Positions 16,744-26,319 of a stretch of DNA of 64,000 nt are shown here, piece by piece. The stretch spans positions 1,054,001 to 1,118,000 of the forward strand of contig CBDFIN010000012.1 of NCBI GenBank assembly GCA_965248135.1, given 5' to 3'. The translations under genes and the position numbers were made by a program. The notes beneath the pieces are model-generated. The model saw nothing but the letters and a program-made list of their open reading frames with translations. It did not search any database and was not told the DNA's origin. This stretch comes from SZUA-100 sp965248135. GTDB lineage: Bacteria; Pseudomonadota; Alphaproteobacteria; Rhizobiales; Rhizobiaceae. Every line of letters starts with the position of its first letter. Within the stretch, counting starts at the first letter, position 1.

Positions 16744-17667
16744 TCATCGACCGCGAATTCGCGGATCGAGCGCATCGCGCAAGCCATCGCCGATATAGTT
16801 GACGCTCAACACCGTGAAAGAAATGGCAATACCAGGCCAAAGCACCCTTGAGGGGGTGATTTGCATGAAATCCTTGCCGTCAAAAAGTAACCGCCCCCAG
16901 GTAGGAAAGTCCGACGGGAAGCCAAGCCCAAGAAAACTCAGGGCGGATTCGGTGATAATGGCATTGGCAATACCCAATGTTGCCGAAACCAAGATCGGGC
17001 TGAGCACATTGGGCAGAACATGGCGCGTCACCATTCGGTGGCTGCGGGTGCCGATGGAATGGGCGGCGATGATGAACTCGCGCTCCTTTAGGGCCAGCAC
17101 ATCACCCCGCACAATACGCGCCGTCTGCATCCAGCTGGTGATGCCGATGACAATCACAATCAAAATAAATATGCCGGTCTCCGGCCCGAAGGCGGAACGC
17201 AGGCTATCACGAAACAGCATGATGATAACCAGCAACAGCGGCAAGAGGGGCAGGGCCAGAAAAAGGTCGGTAAAACGCATCAACAGGCCATCAAGGGCGC
17301 GGAAGAAGCCGGCCATAATGCCAATAATGGTGCCAAGCACCAGCGACAACAGCATCGCAGTCACACCGACGGCAAGCGAAACCTGACCACCGGCCAGAAC
17401 CTGGGCCAGCATATCACGCCCAAGATTGTCGGTGCCCATGGGATGGGTCAGGGTTGGCCCGAGATTCTTGTTGCGGATATCGAGAAACTGCGGATCGATG
17501 GTGTGAAAATAGGGGCCGAGCACTACGGCCAGCACGATAAATGTAAAGACGCCGACACCAACAACGGCACCGGTGTGGGTGCGGAACTGCCGCCACACAT
17601 CAACCCACAAGGAGCGATGTTCGTGCAAAGGTTCCGATACGATTTCGGTTACGGTAGAATCAGTCAT
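16744..17667 (-). CDS. Dipeptide/oligopeptide-type ABC transporter permease (DppC/OppC)
   Basis: 307 aa from the ATG at 17667, which overlaps the stop of the upstream permease by 8 bp. An N-terminal membrane helix (VGVGVFTFIVLAVVLGPYF) precedes the binding-protein-dependent permease domain. The EAA loop is seen in ...AAHSIGTRSHRMVTRHVLPNVLSPILV. With its partner it forms the inner-membrane channel of a peptide or nickel-class importer. It is the last gene of the five-gene minus-strand transporter operon. The substrate cannot be fixed from sequence. Confidence 0.93.
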   Translation of the reverse strand: MTDSTVTEIVSEPLHEHRSLWVDVWRQFRTHTGAVVGVGVFTFIVLAVVLGPYFHTIDPQFLDIRNKNLGPTLTHPMGTDNLGRDMLAQVLAGGQVSLAVGVTAMLLSLVLGTIIGIMAGFFRALDGLLMRFTDLFLALPLLPLLLVIIMLFRDSLRSAFGPETGIFILIVIVIGITSWMQTARIVRGDVLALKEREFIIAAHSIGTRSHRMVTRHVLPNVLSPILVSATLGIANAIITESALSFLGLGFPSDFPTWGRLLFDGKDFMQITPSRVLWPGIAISFTVLSVNYIGDGLRDALDPRIRGR

Positions 17668-18673
17668 AGCGGATCCTCGGATCGAGCATTCCGTAAACGA
17701 TATCGGCAACAAGATTGAACAGCACGATCAGAATTGCGAATATGAAGGTCAGGGTCTGCACCAGCGGAATATCAGCCCCTTCAATGCCCTGGATCAATAA
17801 TTGTCCAAGACCGTTCACCCGGAAAATCTGTTCGGTGATAATGGCACCGCCAAAAATTTGCGGAATACCCAGCGCGATTACGGTGACCACCGGTATCAGG
17901 CTGTTACGCAGCACGTGGACCAAAAGCACAACTTTCTCGCTCATCCCCTTGGCGCGGGCGGTGCGGACATAATCCTGGTTGAGATTGTCGAGCATGGAGG
18001 CGCGCATGAACCGGCTCAACTGGGCGGCATTATAAAGCGCCAGCACCATTACCGGCATGATCAGTTGTTTGATTTGAAGCCAGAGGCTGGCAAAATCGGT
18101 CACCCGCAAAGTGGTATCGTAAATCGACGGCAGCCAGCCGAGCATCACCGAGAAAACGACAATCATTAACAGGCCGGTGAAGAATGTCGGCACCGAAAAC
18201 CCAACCATTGAAACAAATGTGCCAGCCTGGTCGAACCACGAATATTGCCGGTAAGCGGAAATCACGCCAATCGGCAAAGCAATGATGATACCGACGACAT
18301 AGGAAAGACCGACTACCCAAAGTGTTTGCGGCATGCGCTCGACGATCAAATCGACAACCGGCGAGCGCGATCCCCAGGATGTTACGCGGAGACGATTTTC
18401 AGAATCGCCAATTGTCATGCCAAACCACTGTTCGAAAACATTGAGCGGCTCGTTGATAAAAAACTGTTCCAGCCATTTGAAATAGCGGATGTGAAACGGT
18501 TGGCCAAGGCCAAGGGATTCACGTATCTGTGCCCTAACTTCCGCCGGAATTGTCAACGGCAGGTTACCGGTCGGGTCGTTGGGGGCAAGGTCGAGAATGG
18601 CAAAGATGATGAAACTGATGATCAGCAGCGTCGGCACGGCAAACATCAGCCGCCGGATAGTGTAGTTCAACAT
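17660..18673 (-). CDS. Dipeptide/oligopeptide-type ABC transporter permease (DppB/OppB)
   Basis: 337 aa. MLNYTIRRLMFAVPTLLIISFIIFAILDLAPNDP is the typical OppB N-terminus. The EAA motif is in RTARAKGMSEKVVLLVHVLRNSLIPVV. Five to six membrane segments are visible. An insertion (FINEPLNVFEQWFGMTIGDSENRLRVTSWGSRSPVVD) makes it slightly longer than E. coli DppB and suggests the subgroup that takes larger peptides or sugars. Its stop overlaps the next permease start. Confidence 0.93.
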   Translation of the reverse strand: MLNYTIRRLMFAVPTLLIISFIIFAILDLAPNDPTGNLPLTIPAEVRAQIRESLGLGQPFHIRYFKWLEQFFINEPLNVFEQWFGMTIGDSENRLRVTSWGSRSPVVDLIVERMPQTLWVVGLSYVVGIIIALPIGVISAYRQYSWFDQAGTFVSMVGFSVPTFFTGLLMIVVFSVMLGWLPSIYDTTLRVTDFASLWLQIKQLIMPVMVLALYNAAQLSRFMRASMLDNLNQDYVRTARAKGMSEKVVLLVHVLRNSLIPVVTVIALGIPQIFGGAIITEQIFRVNGLGQLLIQGIEGADIPLVQTLTFIFAILIVLFNLVADIVYGMLDPRIRYD

Positions 18674-18742
18674 GATTTGCGCCCTCCCGATTTCCGGTCC
18701 GCGATCAGACGACCGCGAACCGGATTGACGTAATCGACAGGT

Positions 18743-20446
18743 CTATTTGGCGCGGGTCCAGTCCTGGACATTCCACAACTCGGAATCCCAGGAATTCATA
18801 CGCACACCTTGAAGCGAGTTTGCATGGGCCGAAACATCGCCACGGTGAATGAGCGGGATCATGGCGCGATATTGCATCAGCATGTCGTTCATCTTCTTGG
18901 CCAGCGCGGCGCGCTTTTCAAGCGATGCTGTTTTACCCATCTCGGCTACCAAAGCATCATATTCCGGGTTGCAGTAGCGCGGCATATTGTTGCCGATCCA
19001 CTGGTTCTTCGGTGAAGGAATTTCCTTACAACCCCAGTTGCCCATATAGTTTTCCGGATCCGTGCCATCGAAATTGTTGGTGTACATTTCGATATCAGCG
19101 AAGAACTTCTGGAAAGTGTCCGGGCTCGACTGGTCACCACCAAAGAACACCGACCCGCTGATATTGCGCAATTCGGCTTCAACGCCGATAGCCTTCCACA
19201 TCTGTTTGATCAATGCCTGGGTGCCCTGACGAACACCATTGGTCGAGGTTTGATAGAGAACAGCAAGCCGAACTCCGTCCTTAGCCCGTACGCCATCGCC
19301 ACCTTTGGCCCAACCGGCATCATCCAAGAGCTTGTTGGCTTTGGCCACATCCTGGGTCTTGCAGGAATCATTGGCCGTGGAGGCATAGACTGCAGGTGCC
19401 GGAAGCACGTTACAGGTCACCTGACCGGCCTTGCCATAACCGGCATCAACCAGAATCTGGCGATCGATGGCCAGCGATAGCGCTTCACGCACTGCGGGAT
19501 CGGTCAGATAGGGATGTGGTCCGCCTTCCACGGTGCCGCGCTTGTCGCCAAGATCGGGCGATACATTGGTCGACTGGACCATCAGTCGCTCGACCGATGT
19601 GCCGAATGAGGTGACAACGTTGCCCTTGCCGGCGGTCAACATCTGGGCCAGAACTTCCGGCTCGACCTGCAGGTTCCAGGCATAGTCAAATTCACCGGTT
19701 TCAAGAACCGACCGCGCTGCCGAGGCGGCATCGCCACCACCCTTGATGATGGCACTGGCAAAGGCCGGTTTGTCCGCCTCCCGGTACTTGTCATTGGCCT
19801 TGAAAACCGACACGTCATTGGACTTGAACTCGGTTACGACAAACGGGCCGGTGCCAACAGGAGCGAAATTCTGGTCGGTACAGGTCGGTGCCTTTGCACC
19901 CATACAATCCTTGAACTGGGCCTGCTGAATTATCGGCGCGGTGGTGCCGACAAACGGGCCGTACGGGAATGGCTTGGCGACACCAAAGGTGATTTTGACA
20001 GAATGGTCGTCCACCGCTTCAATTGATTTCACATCGTTGAAATTTGAAAGCGCATTACAGCCACCGGCCGGGTCCATGCAGAAGTTGCCGGAAAAAACCA
20101 CATCAGCGGCTGTAAACGGCGAACCATCAGACCACATCACGCCCTTTTTCAGCTTCCAGGTGATGCTGGTCAGATCAGCCGAGACACCACCATTTTCAAC
20201 AGTCGGAATTTCTTCGGCGAGAGCCGCAACCATAGCACCATTTTCATCGTAATACGCCAGTGGCTCAAGGATCATCGAGGAGGCCTCGATATCCTTGGTG
20301 CCACCGGAAAGATAGGGGTTGAGGATGGATGCGGCCTGCCAGTAAATAATATTTAGCTGACCATCATCACCACGACCGGCATTGGCCGCCGTGACCATTA
20401 GCGATGCCGCCACACCAGCGAGCATTATCGTTTTCATTTTCTTCAT
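18743..20446 (-). CDS. Peptide/nickel-type ABC transporter substrate-binding protein (SBP family 5)
   Basis: 567 aa. I choose the ATG at 20446, preceded by AAAGGGAG at proper spacing, which gives the signal peptide MKKMKTIMLAGVAASLMVTAANA. The mature part has family 5 features: LNIIYWQAASILNPYLSGGTKD at the start, the ITWKLKKGVMWSDGSPFTAADVVFSG block and VREALSLAIDRQILVDAGYGKAG. It captures the transported solute in the periplasm. The gene sits between the two ATPase genes and the two permease genes in one operon. Specificity is unknown. Confidence 0.93.
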   Translation of the reverse strand: MKKMKTIMLAGVAASLMVTAANAGRGDDGQLNIIYWQAASILNPYLSGGTKDIEASSMILEPLAYYDENGAMVAALAEEIPTVENGGVSADLTSITWKLKKGVMWSDGSPFTAADVVFSGNFCMDPAGGCNALSNFNDVKSIEAVDDHSVKITFGVAKPFPYGPFVGTTAPIIQQAQFKDCMGAKAPTCTDQNFAPVGTGPFVVTEFKSNDVSVFKANDKYREADKPAFASAIIKGGGDAASAARSVLETGEFDYAWNLQVEPEVLAQMLTAGKGNVVTSFGTSVERLMVQSTNVSPDLGDKRGTVEGGPHPYLTDPAVREALSLAIDRQILVDAGYGKAGQVTCNVLPAPAVYASTANDSCKTQDVAKANKLLDDAGWAKGGDGVRAKDGVRLAVLYQTSTNGVRQGTQALIKQMWKAIGVEAELRNISGSVFFGGDQSSPDTFQKFFADIEMYTNNFDGTDPENYMGNWGCKEIPSPKNQWIGNNMPRYCNPEYDALVAEMGKTASLEKRAALAKKMNDMLMQYRAMIPLIHRGDVSAHANSLQGVRMNSWDSELWNVQDWTRAK

Positions 20447-20525
20447 GTGAGTTCTCCCTTTCACATCGTTGCAATTGTCAATTCATCAGTATGAGCATCA
20501 AATTACCTGGGTCGATTACTCAATT

Positions 20526-21530
20526 TCATTCTGCCAGATGGCAGGCGACATACTGATCTCTTCCAACATCACGCCATTGTGGCGCTTGGTCAAAACATTT
20601 TTTTTCGGCATTTGGGCAACGAGTGGAAAAAACACAGCCCTTGGGCGGATTTGCCGGGCTTGGCACGTCGCCCTTCAAGATGATGTGTTCGCGTTTAGCC
20701 TCGACCTTGGGATCGGGTATAGGCACCGCCGATAGCAGCGCCCTGGTATAGGGATGCTTCGGTGTCTTGAACAGGTTCTTTACCGAGGCAAGCTCCATGA
20801 TCTTGCCCAGATACATCACCGCCACCCGGTCGGCGATGTGTTCGACCATGGAAAGATCGTGGCTGATAAATAGATAGGTGAGCCCCATCTTTTTCTGCAG
20901 ATCCTCCAACAGGTTGACAACCTGAGCCTGGATCGAAACATCAAGTGCAGCTATCGGTTCGTCACAAACAATAAAGTCCGGTTCCAGCGCCAGTGCCCGG
21001 GCAATGCCGATGCGCTGTCTTTGACCGCCGGAAAATTCATGCGGGTAGCGATTGACATATGTCGAACTCAGCCCGACCGCATCAAGCAGCTCTCCAACCC
21101 GTTTTCTTTTTTCTTCGCCGGAAACCCTGCCGTGCTCATCCAGCGGCTCCGACACTATGGAACCGACGGTCATGCGTGGATTGAGGCTCGCCTGCGGGTC
21201 CTGGAATATCATTTGCATGCGTGGGCGCATCAAGCGCATTTCGGCGTTGGAAAATTCCGCAATGTCGTTGCCCTCAAATTTGATGTGACCGCCGGTCGGA
21301 TCGTAAAGCCTGAGAATGGCACGGCCAGTGGTTGACTTGCCGCAACCACTTTCACCGACAAGACCGAGGGTTTCGCCGCGGCGAATATCGAAGGTCAGGC
21401 CATCGACCGCCTTGATCGCACCCACCTGGCGGCGCAGGATTCCCTTGTAAATCGGGAAATGCATGCGCAAACCATCGATTTCGACAAGCGTTTCGCCTGC
21501 CTCAACGCCGTGGGCCGATTCAACCGACAT
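20526..21530 (-). CDS. Oligopeptide-type ABC transporter ATPase (DppF/OppF)
   Basis: 334 aa. Walker A GESGCGKSTTGR, Q-loop FQDPQASLNP, signature FSGGQRQRIGIARAL, Walker B FIVCDEPIAALD, H-loop ISHDLSMVEHI. The C-terminal OppF-type extension with PIPDP and a CVFSTRCPNAEKKCF cysteine cluster (possible Fe-S site known in this subfamily) is present. It powers the adjacent permeases. Its ATG overlaps the end of the OppD-like gene by 11 bp, so both ATPases are made together. Confidence 0.94.
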   Translation of the reverse strand: MSVESAHGVEAGETLVEIDGLRMHFPIYKGILRRQVGAIKAVDGLTFDIRRGETLGLVGESGCGKSTTGRAILRLYDPTGGHIKFEGNDIAEFSNAEMRLMRPRMQMIFQDPQASLNPRMTVGSIVSEPLDEHGRVSGEEKRKRVGELLDAVGLSSTYVNRYPHEFSGGQRQRIGIARALALEPDFIVCDEPIAALDVSIQAQVVNLLEDLQKKMGLTYLFISHDLSMVEHIADRVAVMYLGKIMELASVKNLFKTPKHPYTRALLSAVPIPDPKVEAKREHIILKGDVPSPANPPKGCVFSTRCPNAEKKCFDQAPQWRDVGRDQYVACHLAE

Positions 21531-22536
21531 CAATCGCCTCTCCCTTTTCCATGTCCCACCAGCAAGCGACTTCCTGGCCCTTGCGGCGGGTCGTCAATTG
21601 CGGGTTTTGCTGCCGGCATTTGTCAAAGGTGAACTCGCAACGCGGCGCGAATGGGCATGATTTTGGTGCATTGATCAGATTTGGCGCCTGGCCGGGAATG
21701 CTCAATAACCGGTGATGGCCTTCACGATGGGTTCCAGGCAACGTTTCAAGCAGCGCCCTGGTATAAGGGTGGCCGGGTTTTTTATATAAAATTCCAACCG
21801 ACGCATATTCGACGATAAATCCACCATACATCACCGCAACACGATCAGCGATGCCAGCGACAACGCCTAGATCGTGGGTGATCCAGATAATGGCCGTGCC
21901 GAGCTTTTGCCGCAGATCCTTGACGATTTCCAGTATCTGCGCCTGCACCGTCACATCAAGAGCGGTGGTCGGTTCATCGGCAATCAAGAGTTTTGGATCG
22001 CAGGCCAAGGCAATGGCGATAACCACCCTTTGGCGCATGCCACCGGAAAACTGATGCGGATAATCGTGCAACCGTTGGGCAGCAGAAGGAATGCCGACAA
22101 GCTCCAACAACTCGGCCGCGCGCTTGTTTGCGGCCTTCTTGTCGAGATTCAAATGCTCTCGCAAGGCCTCGGTGATCTGGAAACCAACGGTAAATACCGG
22201 GTTGAGCGAGGTCATCGGGTCCTGGAAGATGAAACCGATGCGACAGCCGCGTATCTTGCGCAATTCCTCGTCGGAAACCGTAAGAAGATCCTTACCGTCG
22301 AACTGAACCTTGCCGGAGACGATTTCGGCAGGAGGCATCGGCAACAGTTTGAGTAGCGACATCATGGTGACGCTTTTACCACAGCCGCTTTCACCCACCA
22401 CACCTAGAAGTTCGCCCTTTTCGAGCCGAAAGCTCAGGCCATTGACCGCATGCACATCGCCATCCTGGGTGTGAAAGATCGTTTTGAGATCTTCCACCTT
22501 GATAACCGGTTCAGCAATCTTGCTCTCTATATTCAT
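21520..22536 (-). CDS. Oligopeptide-type ABC transporter ATPase (DppD/OppD)
   Basis: 338 aa from the ATG at 22536 (MNIESKIAEPVIKVEDLKTIFHT). The 49 residues encoded further upstream have no family similarity and are rejected. Walker A GESGCGKSVTMM, signature FSGGMRQRVVIAIAL, Walker B LLIADEPTTALD. The C-terminal cysteine cluster CPFAPRCEFTFDKC is typical of OppD/DppD. First gene of the transporter operon, with the divergent YgjP-like gene on the other side of a roughly 190-bp intergenic region. Confidence 0.93.
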   Translation of the reverse strand: MNIESKIAEPVIKVEDLKTIFHTQDGDVHAVNGLSFRLEKGELLGVVGESGCGKSVTMMSLLKLLPMPPAEIVSGKVQFDGKDLLTVSDEELRKIRGCRIGFIFQDPMTSLNPVFTVGFQITEALREHLNLDKKAANKRAAELLELVGIPSAAQRLHDYPHQFSGGMRQRVVIAIALACDPKLLIADEPTTALDVTVQAQILEIVKDLRQKLGTAIIWITHDLGVVAGIADRVAVMYGGFIVEYASVGILYKKPGHPYTRALLETLPGTHREGHHRLLSIPGQAPNLINAPKSCPFAPRCEFTFDKCRQQNPQLTTRRKGQEVACWWDMEKGEAIDVG

Positions 22537-22724
22537 CCACGACCCAAGACAACGCTCAATAACAATCAGCGACCATCGAGGTTGCATTCTTGCGTTCGTA
22601 TAGAACAGGAATAAAAGCGTTTTGTCGAATCGAAATTCCGAGCGACAATTGCAACCTATATTCCACCATATGATTATCAGCATCAGTGCTGGGGTGTCTG
22701 GCGCGAATCGGATACAAGAAAAAC

Positions 22725-23477
22725 ATGGCCCCTATGTTATTGAAAAAACACCAGGCAAAAACGCGACAGCCGCGTACCGCCTGGCTGGAGGCCAATGGTG
22801 AAGATTTGCCGGTGCTGATCGTTGAAAACCCGCGCAGCAAACGGCTGACCCTGCGCATCATGCCTGGCGATCGTGAATTGCGCGTGACAGTGCCGCCGCA
22901 CACGCCATATCGGGAAATCGATGCGTTTTTATACCGGTACCGCAACTGGGTCGCGACCCGGATGGCGCGCCTGCCGGCCCCTCAACCGGTGTCAGATGGT
23001 GCTATTATTCCGTTTAAGGGCATTGACCACCGGATTATTCACAAGGGTCGGGGAAGGGGTTTGGTGCAACTGGCGACGGTGGGAGATGAAATGCAAATTC
23101 ACGTCTATGGGCCAATCGAGCACCTGCCGCGGCGGGTGGTGGATTTCTTCAAGAAAGAGGCCAGAGCGGCATATAAGGAAGCAGTAGGTCGCCACAGCAA
23201 GACGCTCGGCCTGTCGCCCAGATCGATCGCCATAGGTGATGCGAAAACCCGCTGGGGTTCGTGCTCTTCGCGCGGCACATTGTCGTTTTCCTGGCGCATT
23301 ATTCTGGCTCCTTCCGAGATACTCGATTATCTCGCCGCCCATGAGGTCGCCCATCTTCGCGAGATGAATCACTCGCCAAGATTTTGGCGGCTGGTTGAAC
23401 AGATCTGTCCTCATATGGCGGCCTCGAGAGCCTGGTTGATACACCATGGTCCAACCCTTCATATGGTGGGAGTATAA
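22725..23477 (+). CDS. YgjP-like (DUF45/M48-type) zinc metallopeptidase
   Basis: About 250 aa. Zinc motif HEVAHLREMNHSPRFW (HExxH with the third ligand His in NHS) lies at about residues 200-215, preceded by TRWGSCSSRGTLSFSWRIILAP, the conserved block of the YgjP/DUF45 (SprT-like) family. Members are predicted cytosolic metalloproteases; their substrates are not known. I prefer the ATG at 22725 over 22686. It is divergent from the peptide transporter operon and is followed by the puu-like pair on the same strand after about 100 bp. Confidence 0.83.
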   Translation: MAPMLLKKHQAKTRQPRTAWLEANGEDLPVLIVENPRSKRLTLRIMPGDRELRVTVPPHTPYREIDAFLYRYRNWVATRMARLPAPQPVSDGAIIPFKGIDHRIIHKGRGRGLVQLATVGDEMQIHVYGPIEHLPRRVVDFFKKEARAAYKEAVGRHSKTLGLSPRSIAIGDAKTRWGSCSSRGTLSFSWRIILAPSEILDYLAAHEVAHLREMNHSPRFWRLVEQICPHMAASRAWLIHHGPTLHMVGV

Positions 23478-23575
23478 ACACTGCGGCCCGGGCGAGAGCT
23501 ACAGCCCATCAAGGTGATTGATCAACGTCCGGCCTTTGACTATTGTCAGCTTCAAACTCCAAAGCAAAGATTTGC

Positions 23576-25015
23576 ATGGCTGACAAAACCGAAAACCCCG
23601 CCCCACGGCCAGTTGCAGCTTCAAATAAAGAGCCTGCGCCCTCCTATCTTTCCAACCCCCGTGGGGTGGCCGATCTTGAGGAGGCAGGATCGTGGCTTGC
23701 GGTACGCGGCATTGAGGATATCGAGTGCATAACACCTGATCTTGCCGGTGTTCCCCGCGGCAAGATGATGCCATCAAAAAAGTTTCTCGACCGGTCAACT
23801 TTGGCGCTACCGTGTTCGGTGTTTATGCAGACCATTTCCGGCGACTATCCCGAAGAATCCGATACTTTCCATTATCCACCCAATGATGGCGATCTCCGTC
23901 TCATTCCCGATACCTCCACCTTGTGCGCGGTGCCATGGGAGAGTGATCCAACCGCCCAGGTCATTTGCGATATGGTCGATCAGGCAGGCAATGCGGTCAG
24001 CTATACCCCCCGCAACGTTTTAAAGCGGGTTGTCGCGGCCTATAACAATATTGGTTTGCGGCCGCAGGTGGCGCCTGAAATCGAGTTCTATCTGGTCAAA
24101 ACCAACGAGAATCCGGACCTGCGTCTGGAGCCGCCAATTGGTCGGTCAGGACGTGCGGTGGCTGGCGGACAGAGCTATTCGATCGCAGGCATCAACGAGT
24201 TCGATGATCTGATTGACGACATTTATCATTTTTCTGAAAACCAGGGTCTGGAGATCGAAACGCTCATTCATGAGGAGGGTGCCGCCCAGCTTGAAATCAA
24301 CCTGCACCATGGTGATCCTGTCACTTTAGCCGATCAGGTGTTTTTGTTTAAGCGGACAATCCACGAGGCGGCGCTGAAACACGAAATGTATGCAACCTTC
24401 ATGGCCAAACCGATGCAGGGGCAACCCGGTTCAGCCATGCACATCCACCAGTCGGTGCTGGACCGCACCACGGGTGAAAACATTTTTTCCAACGAAGATG
24501 GTTCCGCTTCCGAAAGGTTCCGAGCCTTTATTGGCGGCATGCAGCATTATTTGCCCAGGGCGCTGTTGATGATGGCGCCCTATGTCAATTCCTATCGACG
24601 GCTGACCACCAATTCGTCGGCGCCGGTCAACGTGAAATGGGGCTATGACAACCGGACCACCGGCCTCAGGGTGCCCCATTCCGATGCGGCGGGAAGGCGG
24701 GTTGAAAACCGCATCCCATCCTCCGATGCCAACCCGTATCTTGCGCTTGCCGCCTCGCTTGCCTGCGGCCTGCTGGGGATGGAACAGGAAATTGTACCCA
24801 ATTCTCCGGTCTCGGATGCCGCCAATGAGGGCAGCAATGATCTGCCGCGCGGGCTTTTGGACGCTGTGGCGCTGTTTGAGGCTGACGACAGCCTAAAGCG
24901 GATACTGGGCGAGGATTTTGTCACCACCTATGCTGCCGTCAAGCACGGTGAATTCGAGACCTTTATGCAGGTGATCAGCCCATGGGAACGCGAGTTCCTG
25001 TTGTTGAATGTGTGA
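23576..25015 (+). CDS. puuA: Glutamine synthetase family protein, gamma-glutamylputrescine synthetase-like (PuuA)
   Basis: 479 aa from the ATG at 23576. Glutamine-synthetase fold: beta-grasp domain (IEDIECITPDLAGVPRGKMMPSKKFL), then the catalytic barrel with EIEFYLV, EGAAQLEINLHHGDP, MAKPMQGQPGSAMHIHQSV, SYRRLTTNSSAPVNVKWGYDNRTTGLRVP and NRIPSSDANPYLALAASL. PuuA joins glutamate to putrescine. The FAD oxidase that follows 6 bp later supports the Puu pathway, but GlnA-like enzymes acting on other amines share this sequence, so the substrate is inferred from context. Confidence 0.85.
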   Translation: MADKTENPAPRPVAASNKEPAPSYLSNPRGVADLEEAGSWLAVRGIEDIECITPDLAGVPRGKMMPSKKFLDRSTLALPCSVFMQTISGDYPEESDTFHYPPNDGDLRLIPDTSTLCAVPWESDPTAQVICDMVDQAGNAVSYTPRNVLKRVVAAYNNIGLRPQVAPEIEFYLVKTNENPDLRLEPPIGRSGRAVAGGQSYSIAGINEFDDLIDDIYHFSENQGLEIETLIHEEGAAQLEINLHHGDPVTLADQVFLFKRTIHEAALKHEMYATFMAKPMQGQPGSAMHIHQSVLDRTTGENIFSNEDGSASERFRAFIGGMQHYLPRALLMMAPYVNSYRRLTTNSSAPVNVKWGYDNRTTGLRVPHSDAAGRRVENRIPSSDANPYLALAASLACGLLGMEQEIVPNSPVSDAANEGSNDLPRGLLDAVALFEADDSLKRILGEDFVTTYAAVKHGEFETFMQVISPWEREFLLLNV

Positions 25016-25021
25016 GGCGTG

Positions 25022-26317
25022 ATGTCTGACGTTCACCGGCAATCGCCGATTTCGCCCGGCTTCTCATGGTATGAGGCGGGCCTTAAAAAACGGCCGCACT
25101 ATCCGCCGCTTGATGGCGATAGGCGCTGCGACGTGGTCATCGTTGGTGGCGGTTTTACCGGACTATCGGCGGCATTGCATCTGGCAAAGGGTGGTGTTCG
25201 CGTCATATTGATCGAGGCGCACCGGATCGGTGACGGGGCGTCCGGGCGCAATGGCGGACAGATGGGTTCGGGCCAGCGCGGCGGTGTCTTGGAGATCGAA
25301 AAGCAATACGGCTTTACCCGTTCAAAGATATTGTGGGATATCGCCGAGGACGCCAAGCGCAATTTACACCAGGTGGCCAATGAAGGCGGCTTTGATTTCG
25401 ACTATCGCGAGGGCCAGTTGACGCCGATGCACAAACAGCGCTTCGAGCGTTTTGGGCGCGACGAAGTTGAAGATATTGTCAACCGCTATGACTATCCTCA
25501 CCTGAAGTGGCTTGACCGCGATGAAATGGCCGAACGGCTCGGTTCCCGCCATTATTTCGGCGGCGCAAGAGACACAGGCACCGGCCATTTCAACCCGCTG
25601 AAATATGTCGTCGGGTTGGCGCAATATGCGATGAAATCCGGTGCCAGCGTGCATGAACAGACCAAAGCGCTGAACGTGGCCCAAGCAAGCGGCAGGATTA
25701 CCGTAACTACGTCAAGCGGGGTTATCACCGCCGATAAATGTCTGTTGGCGCTTAACGGTCATCACGCCAGTCTTGAAAAGAAAACCGCCCGCCATGTCAT
25801 GCCGATCCAGTCTTTCATCGGCGCAACCGAGCCGTTGCTTATTGATAGCGGCATCCTGCCCGCTGGCGAGGCCGTCGATGATTCCCGCTTTGTCGTACGA
25901 TATTTTCGCAAGTCACCCGATAACAGGATGCTGTTTGGCGGGCGCGAGGCTTATACCAATTCAGATGGCGGTGATATTTCGCGGCATATTCGTGGCCTAA
26001 TGTGCGAAGTCTATCCGCAACTGGCCAAAACGCCGATCACCCACGCATGGGGCGGTTCGGTAGCGATCACCATGCCGCGCCTGCCCTTCGTGCGCGAGGT
26101 TGAGCCGGGTTTGTGGAGCGCCGGCGGCTATTCCGGCCACGGGGCGATGCTTGCCAATCAGACCGGCCGGCTGATCGCCGGGAAATTTCTTGGCGGCAAC
26201 GAGTGGCTCGATGCTATGGCGGCACTAAAAATTCCGCCCTTCCCCGGTGGTCAATCGCTGCGCAGTCCGCTGTTGTTCCTGGCCATGACCTGGTATTCGC
26301 TGCTCGACCGGGTTTAA
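25022..26317 (+). CDS. puuB: FAD-dependent amine oxidase, gamma-glutamylputrescine oxidase-like (PuuB)
   Basis: 431 aa from the ATG at 25022. Rossmann FAD site CDVVIVGGGFTGLSAALHLAKGGVRVILIEA, second site GDGASGRNGGQMGSGQR (typical of PuuB/DadA/OrdL) and the C-terminal GLWSAGGYSGHGAMLANQTGRLIAG. It oxidises an N-substituted amine, probably gamma-glutamylputrescine, given puuA 6 bp upstream. Other candidates are sarcosine or glycine-type oxidases of the same family. It converges on the sugar dehydrogenase gene with 2 bp between the stops. Confidence 0.85.
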   Translation: MSDVHRQSPISPGFSWYEAGLKKRPHYPPLDGDRRCDVVIVGGGFTGLSAALHLAKGGVRVILIEAHRIGDGASGRNGGQMGSGQRGGVLEIEKQYGFTRSKILWDIAEDAKRNLHQVANEGGFDFDYREGQLTPMHKQRFERFGRDEVEDIVNRYDYPHLKWLDRDEMAERLGSRHYFGGARDTGTGHFNPLKYVVGLAQYAMKSGASVHEQTKALNVAQASGRITVTTSSGVITADKCLLALNGHHASLEKKTARHVMPIQSFIGATEPLLIDSGILPAGEAVDDSRFVVRYFRKSPDNRMLFGGREAYTNSDGGDISRHIRGLMCEVYPQLAKTPITHAWGGSVAITMPRLPFVREVEPGLWSAGGYSGHGAMLANQTGRLIAGKFLGGNEWLDAMAALKIPPFPGGQSLRSPLLFLAMTWYSLLDRV

Positions 26318-26319
26318 TC

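Noticed and set aside
22537..22683. 49-residue N-terminal extension of the OppD-like ATPase
   Set aside because: No similarity to the family and lies in the divergent promoter region; ATG at 22536 gives the normal start.
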